The notes under the pieces: generated by a model
What the model saw: only the letters and a program-made list of their open reading frames with translations
Told to the model about the DNA's origin: nothing
Database searches by the model: none
Part shown: piece after piece, positions 37,101 through 51,300 of the stretch
Position numbering within the stretch: the first letter of the stretch is position 1
Layout: the number at the start of each line of letters is the position of its first letter
Made by a program: the position numbers and the translations under genes
NCBI GenBank assembly: GCA_036785705.1
Contig: JAWUZG010000052.1
Coordinates: forward strand, 1,426,001 to 1,490,000
Origin: Acanthornis magna
Lineage: Eukaryota > Chordata > Aves > Passeriformes > Acanthizidae
Direction: 5' to 3'
Length of the DNA: 64,000 nucleotides

Positions 37101-37771
37101 CTAGATGAATGATGTAGAGTTTGGAATGGACCCATCACAAACCAAAAGTTGTTAATTAAACAGTGGGATAAATAACTGGCCACAGGGTTTTACAAAAATG
37201 CTAACAGAACACATCCTACTCAGTCGACTGTGAAGGAACTTCTTTCAAAAATATGTTTCTGAAGCAGAAGTAAAATTACTTAATAGCACGATTTAAATTA
37301 ATAATGACTGGTTTAAACTTTCAGGCTTAAATTTCACTGTATTTGTTTATGCATAGAACTTTGGATTGCTCACTTTTGAGCTAAAACACTTCACATATTT
37401 ACCAAACTAACATCAAAACTACAGGAAAGAATCATTTAACTCATCACTGGATGGCCACCATGCCTGCCAAATAACAAGACAGCTGCTGCATGAAGGATGA
37501 AGCCCTGACTCCACTGACAACAGCTGCAAAACTCTGAAAGACTTTAGTAAGGGTGGAATTTTACAACTCATTTTCTGAAAAAAATACCTTAATACTTGAG
37601 GGTAACTTTAATAGTGGAAACCAGGCAGGGCTTTCTTTATTTTTCAGTTCCAGTGACAAACCGTGACAGGGACAGAACTGTGTCTGCTGTTATGAATCCA
37701 ATAGCTTCCTTCCCTGCCAGTGCAGCCTTTTGGAAAGAAATATGCAGAAACTTCCACAGAGATCCACTGCC

Positions 37772-37832
37772 CTTGATCTGCAGCAAAACTCCTGTATTGT
37801 CAATACTCGCCTTGATCTGCAACAAAACTTTT
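37772..37832. repeat. Imperfect tandem duplication, about 40-bp period
   Basis: 'ccttgatctgcagcaaaact' and 'ccttgatctgcaacaaaact' lie about 40 bp apart with one mismatch over 20 bp. Confidence 0.7.
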
Positions 37833-39274
37833 GACGTCAACAGCAGTTTTGTGCACAGTGTGGGCAGTATCTGGCTCCTAAGGAAAGTTTTAGACGCTGG
37901 GGATGCATTGAGATTAATCAGCATTTGATGCCTCACTGAAGAAAAACAAATGAACAGGTTTTGTGGATACAGTGAGTGAGGGAAATGCAACTGCAGCCAG
38001 AAAATAGCCAGAAAAATTACAAATTAAGCCAGAGGAGAAGAGCAAGAGCAAGGAAAGATTAGCCTTGAAGAAGCACCACTGAGGGACCAGACTGTCTTCA
38101 TCTCTTCTACAGCTTTTCTTTTAAACTATCAACTTTCATGTGGACCATCCCTGATCTTCTCCCATCAGTCAAATCTGAACTTCACAAGCCCTGCCAAGCT
38201 GTTCTTAAAACCAGATCTCATAAGCCATATAAACCAGGAGGGCTGGATGGAGATACTCAAGTTTCTCTGCACCCCTCTCCTGCCCAGTGCAGTCTCTATC
38301 TACTGGAAGATTCATAGGCAAAGCACCAGCTTTGCTTCCTGAAGTGAACTCACAGACCCAACCATCTCTGTTGGGATCTTCAGGGACAAGAGATCGCCTG
38401 ACCTTACAGAAAAATTCTGGGCAGCAGGGAATCGATACTCTTCATTTCCTTAAATTCACAGCCGTAATGTTGACAGTTACAAACCCCCAGCTCCTGTGTA
38501 ATTGCACAGTGTTTATTGGAGGAGTAAAGTGATAGTCTCCCTATTTGGGACATGATGCTTTTAAAATAATCTATCTGGTATACACTGGGAACCAGAAACA
38601 TAAATAACAATTTTTATTGCATAGCAACTTTCATCCTGAATTTTTACAGTAATTTACAGCATTAATTAGTTAAGAGCATCTGATAACAGGACTCCATATT
38701 CAGAGGATTATGGCTATAATTAAAGGTATTGAATGATGAAAGGAACAGTGGTCAATTTGTACATTAAAATAATGAACCCTGAAGTAACGAAAACAAAGTT
38801 GAGCACAAAGACTTGTGACTATGCACACATGACCGTATGTATTTCATTTCTCCATCCTGCCTCCATCTAGGAATTTGTATGTTTTGGCTGCCCTGCTGAC
38901 TGCTGACAAAAAGAATGGGAATCGACGTAATTCTCCTTATCTTTTTACCACAAAGGTGTCAATTTCCACAAAACATTGGTTTTTGGTATCTTTGAGACCC
39001 CTGCTCCCCATCAAGCAGCCAAAACTAGTCAACAGCTAAAACATACAGGTACAGGGAGTCAGGTAGACAGGCAATACAGTTATTTAAGCCTTATTTTCTT
39101 GGGAAATAGTAAAAAATGAAGGTGATTGAATTGTATAATGAATTACAAACAATCTTTAACAAGCCTGACAAAGCTATTGTTTTTCCTTAGTCACACATAT
39201 GCAAACAATACATGGTCTTCTTTATGTAAAATGCTACCACCATCTTGAAGAGTTCAAGATACTATCTCGTAGAG

Positions 39275-39387
39275 TTCAAGAGCATTCTGGTCTAGTGGAA
39301 GGTGTCCCTGACCACGGCAGGGAGGGTTGAAGCTCGATGATCTTTAAGGTCTCTACAAACCCAAATCATCCTGTGATTCTATGATTT
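39275..39387 (+). mobile_element. CR1 LINE, short 3' fragment
   Basis: 'ctggtctagtggaaggtgtc' and 'gatgatctttaaggtctcta', ending 'cctgtgattctatgattt', match the last 100 bp of avian CR1. Confidence 0.85.
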
Positions 39388-42300
39388 ATGGTGAGAAAAA
39401 GAAAGTAGTGACAATAATTTCTAGATTTTGAAGGAAGTTCCACTTTTTTTAGGAATCAGCATAAGCTAATAAATAAAAACTCCAGTGAAGCAAGAAATCA
39501 CCCAAATGCCCTTTGGTGCAGAAAACTTTATTTTTTTTCTCCCTCTAAAAGACTTTAAATCTTTTTAAGATAATCCACTGAAAGACAGCACCCAGCTTAT
39601 GATGAGGGACGTGTCCAGTGAAATGGCCTCCTCATAATGATGAAAGATGCCAAAATTGTGGATGGCACACTGAGAGTCATCAAAACTGCATGGAGGGCTG
39701 TATACTCTATAAGCATACTACAGTCTCCAAAGTTTTCAGTAACATTACACTTCTCAGTCCAGTGGGAATGAGTGGATTCTGAAAATTTTCATTTATTAAA
39801 AGTTCACAGCACACCACTTGTACTTAGCTATTCAGAATTGAAGGGTGGCAGATTAATAACACTCATACCCAAAGAGACCAAGAGAAACTTGATAACTTCC
39901 TTTCCAGAAGCATCCTTCCTTAGAGACCACTATCTCTAGCATATCAAGCAGCGATCCATGAACAAGTATTGACAGTATTTCTACCTCTTAGCTGATTTGG
40001 AGCTGCTGATAAATACTCTGCTGACTCCAAAAGGGTTTGTACCCATGACACATGCCAAATGAAAAGGTATGAAAGCAAAAGGAAGGCTCTGCTTGGCATG
40101 GAGCAGCATTGTGGCTCAAACAGCTGATCTGCAGAGGAAGGTGGCTGTTTGAGCTGTGGAATGTTGTCCAGAAACTCAGCACCTGGTACAACAAAGGGAA
40201 CAGAATGGTTTTCTGCTGGAAAATTAGCAAAGACTCCAGCTCAGTAGTGATCTGAACAGCCTTTTGAAAGCTTTCATCTGCTGTACATTTCTGACACAGA
40301 AACACAGTGCTCTAAGTGGTGGTCTGCAAGTGTACAGGCTGCCTGACTGGTCTGGCGCCAAACACACTCACCTGGAGAAGAGAGATGGATTCCAAGGGGT
40401 CAGTGACAGGACAGCTGGGGTCTGGTATGGGGTACAGTGCCAGACTGGTATCTACTGCTCAGATCTCAGCACCAGAAGCAACTGTGGTTTAGTTCTGAGC
40501 CAGGGTCAGAGTTACGGCAATGTGACTCCTCACAGATCAAACAAAACACAGCTTGAGCCACAGAGATCTTTGATCAGCAGCTAGGAGAATTTTGTTTCTT
40601 CATACAGAAAAATCCCAGGGGGGGCACTTACTTTGTTTTTCATTCTTGTAGCTGTGAAGGCTTCTCTATACATGTATACAGCATGTGCTTATCCTTTTCC
40701 TTAAGCACATGACCCTGAGCATTTCTGAAGACCTGCCCAGATACCGCTCTGATACAATTTATAGAGGGAACACTCTAGGCTGGACAAGATAAAACTGGAA
40801 GGAAGATTCCAGCAAGATGTAAAAGGGGAGGAAAACTAAGTGGGCAGAGCACCCCAAAACAGCCAGGCATCCTGCATAAAGTATTCTAAACCAGTAAGAG
40901 TACACAAAACCATCAGGGAAAATCTTTGCCAAACTGTGTAAGATACTATTGGTCAAGCATCTGCTTCTACACCAACATCCAGAAAAGTTGTAGGGTTTGC
41001 TTCTTTATTTTTCATTTCAAATGCTGATTTATGCTATGTGTATTCCCACTAGCTCAGGTTTATGAAACAAATAACCCAGTTGGTGGAGAAATTAAAACAC
41101 ATGGAGTAGTAATGTTCTCATCTTTTGGCATACTATTTCCTTTTTCTAATTTATGTTACTAAACTTGTCAAGAAAAGAAGATTCTCTTGGCAAAGCAGAA
41201 TGAATGCAAAGGAGCAATCAACAACATATATAGCTCACAAATCTTTGCACCTAGGCTCCCAGGGACTGGAAGCTAGTTCACATTTAGATAGATTATCCTC
41301 AAGGATTTACACCTATAAATATCTTTAATAAACTCAGTAAAAACATGAAGTGTGAAGTAAGCACTTCATCAAAAGCTTATTTTGGTTTTCAACAAATAAG
41401 AAAATTAAAACTCTTGCTGCCCACATGAGTCTGTGTGTCTGAATATTTCTTCATAGATAAAATTATTCATGGCATATTAGAGCTTGTCAGTCTGTTTAAC
41501 TAGAAAAAAAAGACATATCTGTCCTAGAGGAGATCTAAACAACTTCATTATGAAAGCTGTGAGGGAGTCACAATACATAAGGAAGAATAAATGTAGTCTG
41601 CAGTGTTTTTTCAGCTCTTTCTACACCATTGACTTACAAGAGGAAAGCACTACTAATTACACCTACTTGCATTGATTTTTTTTTTTCTTCAGGATGGATC
41701 ACTTTGTCCTCCCCTAAATCTAATGATTTAAATTAGAATGAAACAGCAATGTGATGGAGGTTGGAAGTTATCTTGAAAGAAAGACATCAAACATGACATT
41801 AAAAAAAAAATCCTCTTTCCTTATTAACTGCCCTTCCAAAATAGGCTAAGCTTCAAGTGATGTGATTTAGCAAATAGTATGGTGGTATAACATATCACAC
41901 ATTACAGGAAATGCCAGATATATTTCTCGTGGCTACATAAGGTTAAGTGATCCAGATCAGGATCAGATACGATCCTGTTTACACCAATGTAAATCCAACC
42001 TAAATTCCACTGAAGCCAGGAAATTAGTTAGATCAGAATCTAGTTCACTAAATCATAAATTATTCCATTCTTAGTCATAGTTTTCTTATCTGTCTCCTCC
42101 TTTTCTCCTTACAGACCCTCCAGTTTTGCTGCCAGGACCATAAGGATCATCTAAATAAAACTCATATGCTATGGGTCATATCTCCCAATCATTTCTATGT
42201 CAGACGCAGTCGTTTGCAGTTGTGGTAGAAAAGATCAAACATTTCTGCTGATTTTCTGTTTGTTTTTTGTTTGTATTATCCCTGTGAGAACTCAGTAATT

Positions 42301-43244
42301 AGGAAACAATTGCCATGGTAACATATTACACCCAAATCTGATCATAATTAAATCAGTGCCAAAATTTCTATCGGGTTCTTCTAAACAGTCAACCTCTCCC
42401 TCTATTCATACAAGATTGTATCTCATCCACCATCCTGGGACTTTTGTCCAACTTGGTTGTTGTGAGGATAAGCTAATAAAATGTAAGAAAATTTCTTAAA
42501 GAAAACTTCCTGACCATTTGTCAGATTATCTGCTTCACCATTTTCATGCTATTATAATAATTACCACTCTGTCTTTTGTTTTCTATCCCCCTCCTCTGCA
42601 CGCCCTCTCACTAGGTGGGCACAGATCATTCTGTGCCACCCCTGCCATTTTGTAATCAATGACAAAATACTTCTTAATTCCTGGCTCTATTCTTTGCACA
42701 GACAGCTACAGTGCATATTTTCCCATGGAATAGCTTCTACTAAGCCATTAAAATTTGAAAACTTCACATTTTCTCATTCAGTTATAATGCAGATGCATAC
42801 ACAATGAAAAGTTCCATGAAAAACAAGGACACTACAACGAATAGTCCAGTATGGATTTAAAGCAACTGATTCAATGGGTCATCATACTGAAACCTGACAC
42901 AAAACAGGCACTATTGGAAGTGCTGGCAGTATGCTGAAGGATTTGGAGGGACAGGGGTGGGGAGACACAATAAAAGCTTATCTAGATATTGCACAGAACA
43001 TATATAAAACGACAAGAAAGAGATCTGATTGTCAATACATAGCATAGGAATCAATATATGCCAAGGAAACAAATTATTGTAACTCCAAGATGCCGAAGTG
43101 TGCAGAATCCTTTGTACACTTAGAGAAGTGCATACATTACACTCAGGCTGGTGAGAGCCAATGTCACTGCATGGATAACACTTGTCCCAGCACTTTTGTT
43201 TTCAGTGCAATCACAGAATTGTACAACGTAGTTTTATATTTGTT

Positions 43245-43480
43245 CTTGCTTTTCTTTATCCTACTCTGCTAAATTGGCAATAAAAGAAATTAATTCACCC
43301 AAGCTGAGTCCGTGTTGCCTGAGACTGTAAATGCTGAGTGATTTCCTTGTCCTCATCTCGACCCATGAACTTTTCATTGTATTTCCTCCCCCTGTCCTGT
43401 CAAGGAGGGGAGCGACAGAGTGGCTTGGTGGGCACATGACAGACAGCCAAGGTCAGCCCAGCACACCATCAAACCCACAG
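43245..43480 (-). repeat. Old interspersed repeat, possibly an LTR relic
   Basis: The stretch 'ttggcaataaaagaaattaa', 'cctgtcaaggaggggagcga' and 'ggtgggcacatgacagacag' has the look of a repeat I recognise as frequent in bird genomes, next to the CR1 remnant. An AATAAA-like sequence is present. I cannot assign a family, and the borders are approximate. Confidence 0.4.
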
Positions 43481-43484
43481 CTCT

Positions 43485-43890
43485 CCAACTGAGCAAGAGA
43501 GATGCTGTGTGGGACCATGTCAGAGTACTTAAAGAAGATACATTACATCAACTGCTCTTCCCTTCTCCACCAACACAATCACTGCATCACAGAAGGACAC
43601 CAGATCAGTCAGGTGTGATCTGCCCTTTGCAAAGCCATGTGGCTGTCTCTGATCACCTCCCTGTCATCCACATGCCTTCACAGAGGTTCTGGGAGGATAT
43701 GATCCATCTTATCAGACACAGAAATATCTGACTGGTTGATGGTTCCCAGGGTCCTATTTTTACTCTTTTTAAAAGCAAGTGTGATATTTCCCTTTTTCTA
43801 GTCACTAGGGACTTTGCTTGACTGCCATGACTTTATAAACATGATGGAGAGAAGCTGAGCAACTACATCTGCCAGTTCCCTCTTACGTGT
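43485..43890 (-). pseudogene. CR1-type LINE reverse transcriptase remnant
   Basis: Read on the minus strand, the sequence encodes pieces of the LINE reverse transcriptase in several frames: a stretch like ELADVVAQLLSIMF, then KGNITLAFKKSK, then HVDDREVIRDSH and FAKGRSHLTDLVSF, and finally a degraded TVPH-like segment. The order agrees with the fingers-palm region of avian CR1 ORF2. Stops and shifts show it is dead. Confidence 0.7.
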
Positions 43891-46800
43891 AATCCGTTAT
43901 CATGTGAATAGTAATACTCAATATTGTCCTGTTGGTTGAAGGAAAACAGGCACTGAAGACTGGGGGCAGTCTTGACCTTACAACACAAGTGTTATTTGCC
44001 TTGACTGACCTCATAGATAATTTCTTGCTTTTTTTCATATACTTCTATTTTCCACATCCTCACTAGCTTAGGCATTATATAACCAGTGCTTTAAAAACTA
44101 GGAGAATTACAGGCTCCTGAAATCTCTTTCCCTGTAGATTATTTTCTTCATCTGCATGATCTTAGTGACATGTGTAAAACTCATGCCCTAGATTTTAATG
44201 ATGGTGACCTTTGGGACTTACAGTTGAGTCAATGTCATTTTAAACATGAGCCTGCTACTGTATTATATCTTTGCAGCTGTAGCCAAGTGAGAGGATGACA
44301 AGTGTAATTACCAGCTCTTTCTGTGAAGATTTCTATCTGAGCAAATGCAAGAACCTTTACAAAATGACAGCATGGATATGCCATGACTTTATACCACTAG
44401 CACAAGTGGAAGTATTTATTTTTCCCCAAAGCTGGATGCATTTGGTGCAAAAAACAGAAATGCAGATACATAGTCAAGAAAATGAAAATGCTTTGCCCTA
44501 TACACTATTCCACATGTTTCTGTTCTCTTAGAATTGGAAATACTTTCATAGAATTGCTTTAAACTGCTATTTTGGAATATTTGCAATGGAGTTTAGGTAG
44601 GAAGTAACACTGTGTTTTATAGTTTCACATGAAGAACGTCCAGTTTGCAAGTTTAACTTTATAAACCAGGTGACATATCCCAGACAATTAGACGTAAACT
44701 GACTTGTTTGAACCTCAGTATCACCACCTGACATCATAAAACATCTGAAGCTAAACTGATATAAAGACAATTTGTTGATTTTACTGGGTCTACAGAAATG
44801 TATGTGAAAGCAATTTGGTTAATTATTCTACTGAGGCATCCCAAGACAGAACAGAGTCTGCAGAAGCCTTGAGATGGCATCCCTTCCCTCTTATCTTCTT
44901 CACCTTTTCTTCCACTAGCTAGTGATGGCAGCTCAAGCTTCCCTTAGAACCTTGAAATCCTACTCCTGTCTCCGTGGGAGGTACTTGTTTGCACAGGAAT
45001 AACTGAGAAGAAAATTTAGATTTCAATTTAAACTAAGACAAAGTGTTTGAGAATGTATCAAGGTTCAAAGTGTCAATAATGAGGACTACTACCTATATCA
45101 GCATTTTAGATTGTGGAAAATTATCTCTATGGCACTAAATATTTAATATATTTTTGATTCAGCACTCCAAGTCTCTGATGACAATGACAGAATTATTTTT
45201 AGCATCCACTGAAAGACACTTTAAAAGGTAGGCTTTTGTGCAACAGTTTTTCTTAAAAAAAACTAGTACAGCATACATGCACAGGGGAAACTATAACTGA
45301 AAAGGAATTTGACAAGTGCTCCTGCAAGGTACTTCTTGAAGATGTTAAACGTCTTCCTTCCTACAGAGTTTGGATTTTATTTCAGCATCCTTTTGCTATT
45401 CAGTGTCAATGCACAGACTAATCATATGTTATCATAGCAATTTCCACTGTGAAGCTATTTCACGTGCTTCATCATATTGTATAGCACCCGGCATAGTTAC
45501 TACTGGGTCTGACCAGAGGAGAACTTGATGGTATAATGAATTCTGTATGTGAGAGAATCTGATCTGTGGTTCACTTAATGTTAATGCCGAATAAATCTGT
45601 TAATTTCAGCAGACTTGCGCTAGTGTAATTCAGATGTGAGTTAGATCCATGCTGTGTATCCATTAAAACCACTCTCTGCTGGAGGGGATCACACCTGCTC
45701 ATTCCCATGTTGCAGAGCCTACCCCAGTAGCAGTCCTATTGCCAGCACTGCCCTGTCTCAGCCAGATAATGGGAAGATCAACTTATTCATGTCACCTGAA
45801 CACTATTAGATGCTGTTATGAAATGATGTGAATCACCTTGTGCATTCTGACTACAGAAATAACTTCCAACCCATAAACTTGGTGTTTATGAGGTTTTTAC
45901 TTGGACAAGAGGATACGTTAGCTTCTTGGGGACAGATGGACAAAATGTTTTTCCAGCAAGGACGTGAAGTGCATTAGTAAACAAACCTGGGCGGGTACCC
46001 TGCAACCATCCCAAAGGTGGGAGCACCTGCAGGGGGAGGTGGCACTGCTGCTGGCATTACTGACAGAGTGAAAAGCTTAAAGGGAACCAGGCAAAGAACA
46101 AGGGTCTGAGCTATAATTTGGGGCTTGAAAAGTAAGCAAAGAAAATACAATGGAAGGAGTTAATGAAGAGCCAGTGTTAAACAGTATCTGCCACAGAGCT
46201 CTGAGCAGGCAAATGAAATTCTCTCTAGGCTGAGGAGTTCAAACAAAAGAAGGCTAGAAGAAAACAGAAGAGGAACATGAGTAAAGCAAAGAAGCACACA
46301 CTGGAAAACCCAGATGGTGCATTTGGTCACAGGCACCGAAGAGTTCGAGAAAGCTGTGCACGTGTAACCGCAGGCAACTATCAGCTCTGACATCTGCACT
46401 GCCAGATTCCCACACTTTTGGAAGATAAATAACTTGTTTTGAAGGGAACACTTCAAATAATAGTATAGATATTGCTGTAAATCACAGTCTTATTCCTCAG
46501 CTGTATTTCATCAACTTTACCTTATGTACCATCTTTCTATCATATGCCAGACAACAATGTTCCTCTATCCTATTACCTGCTAACAACCACTCCTAAATTC
46601 AGTATTTCACAGTCCCCTAATTCTGCTGTCTTTCAACCCATATATAAATGTCCAGTTCCAGAGGCTAGAGGTAATATTTCTATAATTGTCCCCAGCAGCT
46701 CTCAATGCCAACACAAGGACGAATAGAGAGAAAAACCCTTGATGCACAGGGCATCTGAAGCAGGCTCTCAAAGCCCTACAGCCATCAAACTAAATGCCCA

Positions 46801-46979
46801 TTCTTACTGAATATTTTTGATGTAACTCTCTTAATGCTTCATGAATAACTAGAACGAGTGCCATCTAAACATTTTTTTTCATGACTGCCACCTATCCAGT
46901 TTGCTTTCAAAGGAAATATTTACAGTCTTCATTAAATTTCAGTGGCACCAGACCACAAACACACACACAACCCCAGTTT

Positions 46980-47140
46980 AATTATGGGAGACCCAGCCTC
47001 TCACAGGCTGGGTCTCCCGTACTGAAGTACAGGACAAGTCAACTAATGTTGAAATTTTTGAGGAACGGGGGTGCTGATCAGTTCCAAAAATCAGGCACTT
47101 CTGGGCTAAAAAAAAAAAAAAAAAAAAAAAAAAATTATGG
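46980..47140 (+). repeat. Poly(A)-tailed insertion with 8-bp flanking repeat and terminal hairpin
   Basis: AATATGG-type direct repeats (AATTATGG at 46980-46987 and 47133-47140) flank about 145 bp. The body begins with a perfect 14-bp hairpin (46986-46999 with 47005-47018, 5-nt loop) and ends in a run of 27 A (47108-47134). This has the layout of a retroposed small RNA or SINE. The source is not recognised. Confidence 0.5.
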
Positions 47141-47740
47141 AATGGGATTGTAAAAACATAAAAAATATATAAAGCATGCACAGGAGGTGTTTTTAATAGC
47201 ATTTCTTGACCTGAAACTGAAACGTCATTTTCATACCCCCATTGAGTGCTTACTCAATACCTACACAGTAAATACAGATCAACAATCCTGTAAATGTATT
47301 AAATACAGCCTTCCTTTCCCATCAGATTTCAAAACTGCAATACCGGCACCAGCTCTGCTTGAATTTTCGAAAACTTTGGTCCTTGAGCAATCCACCTTCT
47401 TACCATGTAAATCCATTATAGCATTTGGACTAATCCTTTTGTCAAAAGGATTCCTGGGAATATCAGGAGGCAGCTCATTTTACTACGTTTTTATTCTCGG
47501 CAGTGTCTGAAAACTGGATGTGTGGCTATTAAGAAAGTAAAATTCACTCAGTGAGAGCTCCAAATAAAGAATAATCTCCCACATAATCATTTCTGCAAGT
47601 CTGCAGGAATAGGTCTAAGGTTCAGTAGGTGTCCTGGAGCTTACAACCATGCCTCTTTGTTTCCCTTGCTTGAATAAACATTTGATAAAGGAAAGATGAA
47701 GAGAAACGTTAATCCTGAATTTGAATCTCAAGACATGCAG

Positions 47741-47773
47741 GGGGGAGAGAGAGAGAGAAAAAGAGAGACAGGG
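47741..47773. repeat. GA-rich simple repeat
   Basis: GGGGGAGAGAGAGAGAGAAA and neighbouring GA repeats. Confidence 0.8.
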
Positions 47774-48149
47774 ATCTCACTAGATTTTCTTACAAGGTTA
47801 TAAGAAAAATAAATCCAAAGATACTAATCAAGGGAATTATCTCTCCTCTTATCTAAACAGCTACTTTAATGTAAAGTCAAGAAATAATTGGCCTTCCAGG
47901 AAGACTTATGTTTGCATAAAAGGGAAGATACACAGGCCTACTGATCTGAAAAAAAAAAACCAACCATAAAACAATAGTGAAGAATGGGGACAGCTTCAGA
48001 AATGTATAGAGTTTGGGGATACATCGTGGAAGGGGCGGACTGTCTCCAGAGATCCCTCAAGCAACTTACCAGACAAAAAACTTCTAAACATAAAACAGAG
48101 CAATGTGCATCCTCATCCCACCACTGACTGTGACTATCCTTGAAGTCCA

Positions 48150-48302
48150 AGACAAGCTATTTAACCCACATAAATCTTTCCATCTGTGCAATAGGCTAAT
48201 AATATTTACCTATCCACGTCTCAGGGATTAAAATATTATTATTTTTAAAGTACTTTGAAGATGAATCATGCTATGTGATTGCTAAATATCATTATTACTA
48301 AA
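48150..48302 (+). repeat. MIR-like SINE relic
   Basis: 'gacaagctatttaaccc', 'ctttccatctgtgcaatagg', 'gctaataatatttacctatc', then 'aaagtactttgaagatgaat' and a tail 'catattg/attatta'-like end follow the core and L2-type 3' end of amniote MIR elements. It is strongly diverged and functionless. Confidence 0.6.
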
Positions 48303-51300
48303 AATGTGACATATTGTTTGAATTAAAGAAAATATTATATCTTTCTCTTAAGAAGCTTGTCAGTGCATAATGAACTGAAATTGTGACTGCTTAATATAGT
48401 TACTGCAATTTCTAGTCTGAATGTTCTGCATTTATTGTTTGCATTGCACTGACGTATATTAAATTAACAAGATTATACTGTATGATTGCTCTCCTCTTGA
48501 GACCCTTGGGAAATGAGGCTGTCCTAGAGAGCACAGTGTTTAAATAAATATTATTTTATGCATTAGTTTAAAAGCATGGACTGTCATTTTTCTGCATCTT
48601 TGGATGTGTTTTTAATGTTACCTAATTCCACATTATGTTTAAAGGGAACTTCATTGCTCTGAACATTAAAAACAAAAGAGTAGCAAGTATATAAAATTGG
48701 ACTGCTGGAAGCAATCCTGCAATGGAAGCTGAAGGGACCAATTGTTCTAGTTCATCTTACTTTCCTGAACGTTTATTCTCTGCTGTACCATTCCTACCTT
48801 ACATGCACTTAATACACAGTGGCAAGAACAATGTTCTCCTCACTTGTACATTCACAAAAGCATTTCCTATTCGTTCAGTACCACTGAAAGGAGCACACAT
48901 TACAAACTCATCACCCAGCCCTGCATTAAACAATCTGATATCTGGCCTTGCACACCCACTGGCACAGCACTCCTGTGAGTGGGCTGGACAACACCACCCA
49001 CCATTTTCTGCCATGGCTTTGGCCATGGTTCAAGAGATCTCAAAATCCAGGAGCCAGGCTCAATGGCCTGTGCACATACAGCCACGCTGTTTTCCAGGCT
49101 AGCAGATTAACTTGCATGGGTGCAGGTTGTTCCTTGACACCCAGACTCCAAGTTCCAAGACTCCAAGGCTTCAGTTCGAAGTACAGGCACAGCCAGACTG
49201 GAACCACTGCAGAGTGCTGCTCAAGCATCCTGATAGCAACTGTGTCTCTTTCAACACAGACAACACTATTTAGGCACAGCCAGAGCTAAGTACAGTTGGA
49301 CTCAAAAGCCCAATTTCCTGGCTTATCCAACACTGTTACCACACTCCAAATTTGTCAGAGTGTGGAATCATTACTCAAAGTGTCAGTACACCTTCTGAAG
49401 CATATTCCACAGCGTTTTATTCTTGTGGAAGAGAATTTACCTACCCATATACTCCCAAATGAGTGCCATACATGCTCTACTCAAAGCAAAGGTTAGAGGG
49501 GCTGGTCTTCAGTACATAAACACAGAAGCCTTGTACCTCCACTCTTCTGTGAATTAAGAACTATGTTTTGCTCTTGTTTTAGAAGCTTTTAAAGCTGCAA
49601 ATAAATCAAAACCACCCTGCCGGGCTCCCACTGCACAAGCTATTCATCTAGAACAAATTCAGCTGTCATTTAAAGTTGAACTAGATTGGACAAAGAGGCA
49701 GCAATCAAGCCATTTTCATGTGAGGCAGGTAATTACAGAATCTGTTAAACTACAGTGATTAGGCACTGCTAAGAAGAAGCTCCAAGAAATCTCAAGCAAC
49801 TTTTGAAGGGGGAAAAACTAAGTTAACAGCCGCAGACCTCTTGCAATTTTTCTCTCCCCCCCCCTTATAAAAAGCAGGCAGGTTAACAGGAGACAAAAGG
49901 CAGATAAGGGAGTGTAAGTGGATCAAGGAGAGCCTTGGGAAATCCTCAAACAGTATGTCTGAATGTGGTATTAAACGGTTCATTTGGTGGTAAGTGATTA
50001 AATAGGAGAGGACTTTCTTTATCATGGAAATTGGTCCTCTATACTGTTGGACCTATGCTAATGACTTGAAACTCAGAAAAAAGGATGACTGTGTTATAAT
50101 GGTTTATAATACACCACTTCATGTTGGACTGTGAGGAACATTTGCATGAATACAGCTATGCAAGGAATCTGAACAGCAACAGATTTTTGTTTGGCAGAAT
50201 TATTCTCATTGGTGTCCAAAGTTCACAACATAGAAAATGCTAGCTTTTTTTATACACTAACTTAAAGCAAAATGTGCCACTAATAGTCACAACAATGAGA
50301 AAACAAAGGCCCTCCTATTTTACTGAGAAGTCTCCATTTCCAAGTCTAATTAAAATTTGCCTGGTGATGGGAAAAACTATACTGCAATCATTGGGGTAAA
50401 TGCAAACCTGTATTTAAACCATTCAAATCCTTTAGAGCCCCAATACGTATTTTGCAATGTAAGCTATGTAAACAGGGATATTCCTTCAAAGAGGAAGGCC
50501 CACTAGCTCAGCACATCAGCTAAGAGTTTCAGAGACCAGAGGTCTTGTTTCCAAATTAATTTGCTAATTCCCTTGCCACTTTGAGTGACTTTAAATTAAG
50601 GTCTCACTACATTACCCCAAATGGCTTGATAAATTCATGCAAAATCTGTGAAGGAGGGCTAAAATGCATTCAAAAATCTCATTGGTGCAATACCAAAAAT
50701 ATTTCAAACTTTCAAGAGCAGAAAAGGCATTTTCATATTATGACCAGAACCTTGGATAGAACCAAAAAAGCAATACATTCAAACTCTTAAAAAGTCAGAA
50801 AGCATCATTAAAGGGTCATTCCTTCCTGCCTTGGCTTCCTTGCCACCAGTAGAAGAATAACAAATGGTTATGGTTTCATTTTACAGTGTAGCCAGGAGGA
50901 ATTGAGAATCTGCAGGGCCTCATCTGCTGCTTCTTAAGCAAACATCAAAGGTAATTTTAAATTTCACTTCATTCAAGTAAACCTCTCCCGTGTGCCAATC
51001 CTCCCTCTCCAAGGCACACAGTCAGTGTTACAGAACGGACAGAAACAGCCCAAGATGATCAGATCCCCTATGACTGTGATTTGTGACAAAAGCTACACTT
51101 GTAGGGACACAGCTTCTCATTCTTCTTCATTTGCTTTAAAGCAGTGCCTTGTAGTTTGTGAGTACAAAGTGTTGAAGCTACTTATTGTCACTGTGGTAAA
51201 ATAGAAGGTTTGATGGGGTGTGGGGCTGATTCATCGAGGATATTTAGGTGTGTGAAAGTGAAAGAGAGAAATGATGAGGTCAGTACCTTTGAAAGCATCA

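Noticed and set aside
46986..47018. MicroRNA precursor
   Set aside because: The stem is only 14 bp with a 5-nt loop, too short for Drosha/Dicer processing.
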